NCBI GenBank assembly: GCA_902773455.1
Contig: CACYEW010000066.1
Span: 1-6,078, forward strand
Direction of reading: 5' to 3'
Length of the DNA stretch: 6,078 nt
From: an uncultured Ruminococcus sp.
Lineage (GTDB): Bacteria > Bacillota > Clostridia > Oscillospirales > CAG-272
Shown here: positions 1 through 4,961 of the stretch, in pieces
Layout: each line of letters starts with the position of its first letter
Position numbering within the stretch: position 1 is the first letter of the stretch
Notes under the pieces: generated by a model
What the model was told of the DNA's origin: nothing
What the model saw: the letters and a program-made list of their open reading frames with translations, nothing else
Database searches by the model: none
Program-made: the position numbers and the translations under genes

Positions 1-966
1 ATAGCTCTGGTAGGCTCCGGAGCCGTAAAAGTGAACGAAGGCTCTCTTACGACGGGCGACGTCGTCGCCATGTATAACCTCTCGGCGATGATAATAGTCG
101 AGCTTATAAAAATAGCCGATTTTACGATAAATCTCACGAAAGCCGTATCGAGCGGCAAACGCGTCGCCGCCGTGCTTTCCGAAGAAATAACGATGGAATA
201 CCCGGAAAAACCGGCAGAGCAAAGCGGTGATATCGCCGTAAAAATGACCGGCGTATCGTTTTCCTACGGCGGAAAAAACGTGCTTGAAAACGTGGATCTC
301 ACGATCCGTGAAGGGCAGACCGTCGGTATAATCGGCGGTACCGGCTCGGGCAAGACCTCGCTCGTATCGCTGATCTGCAGAAGCTACGATCCGGGCGAGG
401 GCAAAGTGGAGCTTTTCGGCGCGGACGCGAAGGATCTTAACAGAGAACAGCTTTCCGAAACGGTACGCGTCGTACCGCAGAAAGCCGTGCTTTTTTCCGG
501 CACGGTAAGAAGCAATCTGTGCTTCGGGCTCGGAGAACGCACCGATGAAGAGATGAACGAGGCGCTCAAAGCCGCCTGTGCTGACGGCGTGGTCGCCGAA
601 AAGGGCGGTCTCGACGCGAAGGTCGAGCAGAACGGCAGAAATTTCTCGGGCGGTCAGAAGCAGAGGCTGACGGTCGCCGCGGCGCTTTTACAGAGACCGC
701 GCATACTCATACTCGACGACAGCAGCTCGGCTCTCGATTACGCGACCGACGCGGAAATGAGAGAAAACATATCAAAAATAAAGGGCGTTACCCTTATAAA
801 CGTCGCTCAGCGAGTGTCCACGGTCAGAGGATGCGATATGATCGCGGTCCTTGACGAGGGCAGGATCGCCGGCGTCGGCACTCACGAGGAGCTTCTCAAA
901 AACTGCGCCGTATATCGCGGCATATACGAATCGCAGACCGAAAAGAGCGGGGAGGAGTCGGCGTGA
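1..966 (+). CDS. ABC exporter half-transporter, degenerate-NBD subunit (5' truncated by window edge)
   Basis: This is the C-terminal 321 residues of a membrane-fused ABC exporter subunit. The frame is open back to base 1, so the GTG at 31 is internal and the true start lies off the window. The visible part begins in the last loop and TM6 of the transmembrane domain (the 'GSLTTGDVVAMYNL' stretch typical of exporters) and continues into a full nucleotide-binding domain. That domain has an A-loop Tyr in VSFSYGG, Walker A GGTGSGKT (334-357), a Q-loop Gln (478-480), signature FSGGQ (643-657), Walker B ILILDD (703-720) and the D-loop SSALD. Two catalytic positions deviate: the Glu after Walker B is Asp (718-720) and the switch-loop His is Gln in NVAQRVST (808-810). 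In the family these changes mark the non-hydrolysing subunit of heterodimeric exporters such as TM287/288 or BmrCD. It overlaps the next gene by 4 bp (GTGA), so the two are probably translationally coupled and form a heterodimer in the membrane. The substrate (drug, lipid or peptide) cannot be told. Confidence 0.95.
   Translation: MALVGSGAVKVNEGSLTTGDVVAMYNLSAMIIVELIKIADFTINLTKAVSSGKRVAAVLSEEITMEYPEKPAEQSGDIAVKMTGVSFSYGGKNVLENVDLTIREGQTVGIIGGTGSGKTSLVSLICRSYDPGEGKVELFGADAKDLNREQLSETVRVVPQKAVLFSGTVRSNLCFGLGERTDEEMNEALKAACADGVVAEKGGLDAKVEQNGRNFSGGQKQRLTVAAALLQRPRILILDDSSSALDYATDAEMRENISKIKGVTLINVAQRVSTVRGCDMIAVLDEGRIAGVGTHEELLKNCAVYRGIYESQTEKSGEESA
951..955 (+). promoter_or_regulatory. Ribosome binding site GGAGG that fixes the GTG start at 963
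   Basis: A perfect GGAGG core (within GGGGAGGAG, 949-957) lies 7 bases before a GTG, inside the last codons of the preceding gene. It supports the non-ATG start of the second ABC subunit. The GTG overlaps the TGA stop of the first subunit. Confidence 0.8.
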
Positions 967-2702
967 AAAAGGCGATAATCAAAAAACTTCTTCGGAAATT
1001 CAGAAAATATATACCGACTTTCGCCCTGATCATGGCGCTTTCGGTCGTTTACGCCGTGTTCTCGCTTTATATCCCGAGACTTTTCGGCGACGCGGTCGAC
1101 CGCATAATCGGGAAAAACGGCGTTGATTTCGGCGCCCTGAACGTCATATTCGCGAAAATAGCATTATGCGCCGCCGTAAGCGCTCTCGTACAGTGGTTTC
1201 TGAGCGTCATAAACAATAAGGCGGCTTTCGGGATCGTCGCCGATCTGCGCAAGGAAATGTTCGGTAAGATACAGCGCCTGCCGATCTCGTATCTCGATTC
1301 GCACGCCTCGGGCGACACGGTCAGCCGCCTCACGAGCGACGCCGAACAGTTTTCCGACGGACTTCTGCTCGGCTTCACACAGCTTTTTTCGGGCGTCTGT
1401 ATGATAATCGGCACGCTCGTGTTCATGCTTATCGCAAATCCGACGGTCAGTATCGTCGTGATCGTCCTTACGCCGATATCGCTTTTCACCGCAAAGATCA
1501 TAGCGTCGAAGACTTACGGAATGTTTGCCGCGCAGGCGAAGGACAGAGCCGATCAGACCGCTTACGTCAACGAGATCATAGGCGATCAGAAGACGGTGTT
1601 CGCGGCGGGCGGCAGAGACGAGACGAAAACGAGATTCAAAGAGCTTAACGAAAAACTTAAAAATTCTTCCTGCAAAGCAGTGTTTTCCTCGTCGCTCACA
1701 AACCCCACGACGAGAGCGGTCAATGCGATAGTTTACGCCGCCGTGGCGCTCACCGGCGCGCTCACGGTAATAAGCGGCGGTATGAGCGTCGGCGCGCTGT
1801 CGAGTTTTCTTTCATACGCGAGCAAATATACGAAGCCTTTCAACGAGATATCCGGCGTTATGGCTGAGCTTCAGAGCGCGTTCGCCTGCGCGGAGCGCAT
1901 ATTCGCGTTCACCGAAGAAACGGAAGAACCGGAGGAAGAGGATAAGGGACTTTCGAACGGAGACGGAAGCGTGTGCATCGATCACGTTTCGTTTTCCTAC
2001 GTTCCCGAAAAACCGCTCATACGCGATCTGTGCTTTGAAGCCGCGCCCGGCAAGCATACGGCGATAGTCGGTCCTACCGGCTGCGGAAAAACGACGCTGA
2101 TAAATCTGCTTATGAGATTTTACGATACTGATTCCGGCACGATCAGGGTCTGCGGAAGCGATATAACGAAGGTGAGAAGATCCGATCTGCGCTCCGTTTA
2201 CGGTATGGTTTTGCAGGAGACGTGGTTAAGATACGGCACCGTCGCCGAAAATATCGCGCTCGGATGCCCGGACGCCGGCAGAGAAAAGATCGTCGCCGCG
2301 GCAAAAGCCGCTCACGCCCACGGCTTCATAACGAAGCTGCCGGACGGTTACGACACCGTACTTGGAGAGGGCGGCGGAGGTCTTTCGCAGGGGCAGAAGC
2401 AGCTTCTCTGCATAGCCCGCGTTATGATAACGGAGCCGGGGATACTCATACTTGACGAGGCGACCTCGTCGGTCGATACGATGACCGAAAAGCGGATACA
2501 GAAAGCGTTCGACGAGCTTACCGAAGGCAAGACGAGTTTCATCGTCGCGCACCGCCTCTCAACCGTTCTCGGCGCGGACGAGATACTCGTGATGAAGGAC
2601 GGCGACATAATCGAACGCGGTACGCATAAAGAACTCATAGGCAGAAAAGGCTTTTACGAGCATCTTTATCAAAGTCAGTTCAGGCAGGGTAAAACGATAT
2701 GA
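963..2702 (+). CDS. ABC exporter half-transporter, catalytic-site subunit (TMD-NBD, 579 aa)
   Basis: This is a complete type IV ABC exporter half-transporter of the usual length (about 580 aa). A basic N-terminus (KKLLRKFRK) leads into TM1 at about residues 17-37. Further hydrophobic segments lie near 55-80, 130-180 (two) and 245-290 (two), giving the standard six. The exporter motifs YIPRLFGDAVD after TM1 and DLRKEMFGKIQRLP...SRLTSD in the intracellular coupling region are present. A Glu-rich linker (residues 318-327) joins the NBD. NBD motifs are Walker A GPTGCGKT (370-377), the Q-loop in LQETW, signature LSQGQ (Gln476 in place of Gly), Walker B ILILDE with catalytic Glu499, and switch His530. 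Its Walker motifs should pair with the canonical FSGGQ of the upstream subunit to make the active ATP site. Its LSQGQ faces the degenerate Walker B of the partner. The GTG start is supported by GGAGG 7 bases upstream and the 4-bp overlap. It overlaps the next gene by 4 bp (ATGA). The exported substrate is unknown. Confidence 0.96.
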   Translation: MKKAIIKKLLRKFRKYIPTFALIMALSVVYAVFSLYIPRLFGDAVDRIIGKNGVDFGALNVIFAKIALCAAVSALVQWFLSVINNKAAFGIVADLRKEMFGKIQRLPISYLDSHASGDTVSRLTSDAEQFSDGLLLGFTQLFSGVCMIIGTLVFMLIANPTVSIVVIVLTPISLFTAKIIASKTYGMFAAQAKDRADQTAYVNEIIGDQKTVFAAGGRDETKTRFKELNEKLKNSSCKAVFSSSLTNPTTRAVNAIVYAAVALTGALTVISGGMSVGALSSFLSYASKYTKPFNEISGVMAELQSAFACAERIFAFTEETEEPEEEDKGLSNGDGSVCIDHVSFSYVPEKPLIRDLCFEAAPGKHTAIVGPTGCGKTTLINLLMRFYDTDSGTIRVCGSDITKVRRSDLRSVYGMVLQETWLRYGTVAENIALGCPDAGREKIVAAAKAAHAHGFITKLPDGYDTVLGEGGGGLSQGQKQLLCIARVMITEPGILILDEATSSVDTMTEKRIQKAFDELTEGKTSFIVAHRLSTVLGADEILVMKDGDIIERGTHKELIGRKGFYEHLYQSQFRQGKTI

Positions 2703-3475
2703 AAAACGTTCTCAAAAACAAAAAACTGTTTATTTTCGATATGGACGGCACGATTTATCTCGGAGACAACGTGTTTCCTTTCGCCGTCGAATACATAAAA
2801 AGACTGCGTGAAAAAGGGAAAAAGGTGCTCTTTTTCACAAACAACGCCTCGCGTAATCCCGAGGTGTATCTGAACAGGCTTTCGGGTATGGGGTTCGAGC
2901 CGTCGCGCGGCGAGATAATGACGGCGGGCGACGTGACGATACGGTTTTTACAGACGGAGCGGCCGGGAAAAAAAGTGTTTTTGCTCGGTACGCCGATGCT
3001 TGCGGAGAGCTTCGAAAAAGCGGGCGTAGAGCTTTCGGACGAGGCGGATATAGTCGTTTCGAGCTTCGATCTGACTCTGACCTACGGCAAGCTCGAAAAG
3101 GCGTGCACGCTTATCCGTAACGGCGCCGAATATCTCTGCACGCACCCCGATTACAACTGCCCGACCGAGACGGGCTTCATTCCCGACAGCGGCTCCATAG
3201 CCGCCGCGATAACCGCCTCTACCGGCGTAAAGCCGAGATTTTTCGGCAAGCCGTACAAAGATACCGCCGGAATGATACTCTCGTATACGGGATGCACGGC
3301 GGACGAAGCGTGCGTTTTCGGCGACAGACTTTATACGGATATCGCGCTCGGAAGAAATTCCGGCATTTACTCCGTTCTCGTTTTATCGGGCGAAACGAAA
3401 TTACGGGACGTCGATAACTGTCCGGAAGAACAAAAGCCGGATCTTATAATAGACTCCATTAAAAATTTACTGTAA
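2699..3475 (+). CDS. HAD-IIA family hydrolase (NagD/AraL-like phosphatase)
   Basis: This is a 258-residue cytosolic haloacid-dehalogenase phosphatase of class IIA, full length for the family (about 250-270 aa). Motif I is FDMDGT with nucleophile Asp14 and acid/base Asp16. Motif II is FFTNNAS with Thr47. Motif III is Lys184 in FFGKPYKD, and motif IV is GDRLYTDI (208-215) with Mg-ligand Asp209 and Asp214. The insert between motifs II and III is the C2 cap that sets substrate choice. The GDRLYTDI form of motif IV is diagnostic for the NagD/AraL/p-nitrophenylphosphatase group, whose members dephosphorylate nucleoside monophosphates or sugar phosphates, often loosely. The ATG overlaps the stop of the exporter gene (ATGA). 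The upstream Shine-Dalgarno-like sequence (AGGCAGGG, 2682-2689) is only moderate, so translation probably depends on coupling. A sugar-phosphate role, like AraL in the Bacillus arabinose operon, is inferred from the RpiB-fold gene two positions downstream. The substrate is unproven. Confidence 0.92.
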   Translation: MKNVLKNKKLFIFDMDGTIYLGDNVFPFAVEYIKRLREKGKKVLFFTNNASRNPEVYLNRLSGMGFEPSRGEIMTAGDVTIRFLQTERPGKKVFLLGTPMLAESFEKAGVELSDEADIVVSSFDLTLTYGKLEKACTLIRNGAEYLCTHPDYNCPTETGFIPDSGSIAAAITASTGVKPRFFGKPYKDTAGMILSYTGCTADEACVFGDRLYTDIALGRNSGIYSVLVLSGETKLRDVDNCPEEQKPDLIIDSIKNLL

Positions 3476-3482
3476 AGGAAGG
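3475..3482 (+). promoter_or_regulatory. Ribosome binding site AAGGAAGG for the alpha/beta-hydrolase
   Basis: A purine-rich AAGGAAGG lies 8 bases before the ATG at 3491 and starts on the last base of the preceding stop codon. It supports the chosen start. The only intergenic gap here is 15 bp, too short for an independent promoter and leader. Confidence 0.7.
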
Positions 3483-3490
3483 TTTTCAAA

Positions 3491-4312
3491 ATGAGGATCG
3501 AAGAAGTAAAAATCCTTGACAAAGCGCGGCTTTACTGCTATATCTGCAGCGAATCGCCCGAAATGCCGAATCTCGTCCGCGACGCAATGCTCGTTTTGCC
3601 GGGCGGCGGCTATCAGATGTGCTCGGACCGCGAGGCTGAGCCGATAGTCAAGAAGTATCTTGCCGCCGGCATGAACGTGTTTTTGCTGTACTATTCGTGC
3701 GGCGCCGACGCCGCCGGTTTCAGGCCGCTCGTCGAAGCTTCGTACGCGATGAAGTACATTAGAGAAAACGCGAAAGAATTCAATATCGACCCCGAACGCG
3801 TATTCGCCGTCGGCTTTTCGGCGGGCGGTCATCTCTGCGCCTCGCTCGGCACGTTCTGGAACGCTCCGTGGCTTAAAGAAAAGCTCGGTCCCGATTTCCC
3901 GTACGGCATAAACAAACCCACGGGCACGGTGCTCTCTTACGCCGTGACCTCCGCCGTTACCGTTCCTACTCACCTCGGCAGCTTTTACAGCATCATAGGA
4001 AGCACGGAGCCGAGCGAAGAGGATCTCAAAAAGTATTCGATCAATCTGCACGTAAGCAAAGATTCGTCGCCCGCCTTTATATGGGCGACCGCCGACGATC
4101 AGGCGGTGCCCGTGATCAACTCGATAGTCGTAGCCGAAAAAATGGCGGAACACGGAGTCCCGTTCGAGATGCACATATTCCCGCACGGACCGCACGGCAT
4201 AGCTCTCGCCGAAGAAGAAACGGCTGTCGGCTGGTCCGAGTTCATCGACGAAAACGTCGCAAAATGGATACCGTTATCGATAATCTGGATGAAAGGCTTG
4301 AAGAAAGGATAA
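3491..4312 (+). CDS. Alpha/beta-hydrolase, acetyl-esterase-like (BD-FAE/Axe type)
   Basis: This is a 273-residue serine hydrolase with no signal peptide or membrane segment, so it should act in the cytoplasm. The N-terminal beta-strand LVLPGGGYQ (residues 34-42) carries the GGGY oxyanion-hole motif of the HSL/acetyl-esterase-like branch. The nucleophile elbow is GFSAGGH with Ser110. The acid is most likely Asp203 in ADDQAVP and the base His235 in HGPHG, so a full Ser-Asp-His triad is present in the right order and spacing. Relatives remove acetyl or other acyl groups from sugars and plant-wall oligosaccharides. The lack of a secretion signal fits action on imported oligomers or small metabolites rather than polymers outside the cell. 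It lies 15 bp after the HAD gene and 4 bp before the RpiB-fold gene, in the same transcription unit. Family membership is well supported. The specific ester is not known, and a peptidase or lipase-like role cannot be excluded. Confidence 0.9.
   Translation: MRIEEVKILDKARLYCYICSESPEMPNLVRDAMLVLPGGGYQMCSDREAEPIVKKYLAAGMNVFLLYYSCGADAAGFRPLVEASYAMKYIRENAKEFNIDPERVFAVGFSAGGHLCASLGTFWNAPWLKEKLGPDFPYGINKPTGTVLSYAVTSAVTVPTHLGSFYSIIGSTEPSEEDLKKYSINLHVSKDSSPAFIWATADDQAVPVINSIVVAEKMAEHGVPFEMHIFPHGPHGIALAEEETAVGWSEFIDENVAKWIPLSIIWMKGLKKG
3516..3544 (+). promoter_or_regulatory. Possible internal sigma-A promoter inside the alpha/beta-hydrolase gene
   Basis: A perfect -35 hexamer TTGACA (3516-3521) is followed after 17 bases by TATATC (3539-3544), which matches the -10 consensus at four of six positions. 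A TG one base before the -10 (3536-3537) makes it an extended -10. The conserved final T of the -10 is missing. It lies in coding sequence, about 770 bases before the RpiB-fold gene, so it could be chance. If real, it would give that gene extra transcription independent of the exporter. Confidence 0.2.
4304..4309 (+). promoter_or_regulatory. Ribosome binding site AAAGGA for the RpiB-fold gene
   Basis: AAAGGA within AAGAAAGGA lies 7 bases before the ATG at 4317, inside the final codons of the hydrolase gene. The ATG sits at the end of a run of seven A (4311-4317), an unstructured context favourable to initiation. It supports this start over later methionines. Confidence 0.7.
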
Positions 4313-4316
4313 AAAA

Positions 4317-4889
4317 ATGAAAACGATAAAAGATAAACAGATACTCGTCGGCGCCGATTTCGCCGGCTATCCGCTCAAGGAAGCGGTCGTTGCGCACCTC
4401 AAAGCCAAAGGCTGGACAGTCACCGATCTCGGCGTGACCGATCCTGACGCGGAAGATACCGAAAACATGTTCCACCGCGTGGGTCTTCGCGTCGGAGCGC
4501 AGATATCCGAAGGCAATTTTGAAAGGGCGCTTCTGTTCTGCGGCACGGGCATGGGCATACATATCGCCGCGAGCAAATGTCCGCACGTACACGCCGGCGT
4601 GGTAGAAAGCGTACCGGCGGCGCTCCGCGCCATAACCGGCAACGGCGTCAACGTTCTCGCCATGGGCGCGTTCTACGTAGCGCCTCAGATGGGCTGCGAT
4701 ATCGCCGACGCTTATCTCGGCGCAGAGCTCGGCTCCGGCTACGAATGGTGGCATAATTTCTATGAATTCCATAAGCTCGCGATCGACGAGCTCGAGGCGT
4801 TCGACTATGAAGAGTATAAGAAAAACGGCTTCAAAATGAAGCACATCGCCGATTATCCGCTCAAACTCGAGACCAAACCGGAAGAATAA
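4317..4889 (+). CDS. Divergent RpiB/LacA/LacB-family sugar-phosphate isomerase-like protein
   Basis: This is a 190-residue cytosolic protein with the RpiB Rossmann-like fold. The strand-loop ILVGADFAGYPLKEAV (residues 9-24) corresponds to the RpiB 'DHAG..LK' segment. CGTGMGIHIAASK (75-87) contains the catalytic Cys75 and the anion-hole loop, and NVLAMGA (112-118) is also conserved. RpiB interconverts ribose-5- and ribulose-5-phosphate, and relatives act on galactose-6-, allose- or erythrulose-phosphates. Several family residues are changed. The His of 'DHAG' is Phe15, the His of 'HNDxN' aligns with Gly108, and the 'GGRH' turn with its arginines is replaced by SGYEWWH (about 146-152). A C-terminal extension of roughly 40 residues, rich in aromatic and charged residues, makes it longer than RpiB (about 150 aa). 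Loss of the first His is also known in erythrulose-phosphate isomerases of the erythritol pathway (from memory), so activity on a short or unusual sugar is plausible. It is the last gene of the operon, followed by a terminator. The family call is firm and the substrate open. Confidence 0.88.
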   Translation: MKTIKDKQILVGADFAGYPLKEAVVAHLKAKGWTVTDLGVTDPDAEDTENMFHRVGLRVGAQISEGNFERALLFCGTGMGIHIAASKCPHVHAGVVESVPAALRAITGNGVNVLAMGAFYVAPQMGCDIADAYLGAELGSGYEWWHNFYEFHKLAIDELEAFDYEEYKKNGFKMKHIADYPLKLETKPEE

Positions 4890-4900
4890 AACCGACGTAA

Positions 4901-4952
4901 ATACCGGCTGAGCAGGGGACGAAGTCCGCGGCTCAGCCGGTATCGTTTTTTT
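4901..4952 (+). terminator. Intrinsic terminator of the five-gene operon
   Basis: A perfect 12-bp inverted repeat pairs ATACCGGCTGAG (4901-4912) with CTCAGCCGGTAT (4932-4943). It extends by one C-G pair (4913/4931), and after mismatches an inner GGAC/GTCC stem (4917-4920/4924-4927) has a GAA loop. Seven T follow (4946-4952) two bases after the stem. The T-run lies only on the plus-strand side, so it serves the operon ending at 4889. The minus-strand gene stops just beyond it, at 4962. Read the other way the hairpin is followed by only a poor T-tract, so it would terminate that gene less well. Confidence 0.9.
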
Positions 4953-4961
4953 CGGATAATA

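Noticed and set aside
31..33. GTG at 31 as the start of the first ABC gene
   Set aside because: The frame is open back to base 1 and the residues before it fit the exporter transmembrane domain; a half-transporter lacking TM1-5 would be non-functional, so the gene is cut by the window edge.
851..1126. Plus-strand overlapping frame across the junction of the two ABC genes
   Set aside because: Arg-rich translation with no motif; both ABC frames through this region are well supported.
3467..4195. 242-codon open frame on the minus strand opposite the hydrolase
   Set aside because: It is Arg/His/Val-rich with no family motif and lies antisense to a gene with a complete catalytic triad; it is a by-product of the G+C-rich codon pattern.
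4311..4317. Run of seven A as a possible slippage site
   Set aside because: It lies across the hydrolase stop codon and the next start; slippage would give no meaningful fusion, and A-rich starts are common.
4264..4320. Small helix-like 18-codon frame (MDTVIDNLDERLEERIKK) ending in an ATGA overlap with the RpiB-fold start, suggesting a frameshift at the end of the hydrolase
   Set aside because: The annotated hydrolase end (VAKWIPLSIIWMKGL) already has the Trp-rich amphipathic helix expected of the family C-terminus, so no frameshift is needed; the overlapping frame is probably chance.
4242..4844. 200-codon open frame on the minus strand opposite the RpiB-fold gene
   Set aside because: Composition is that of a mirror frame, there is no recognisable motif, and the sense strand encodes a clear family member with its own ribosome binding site.
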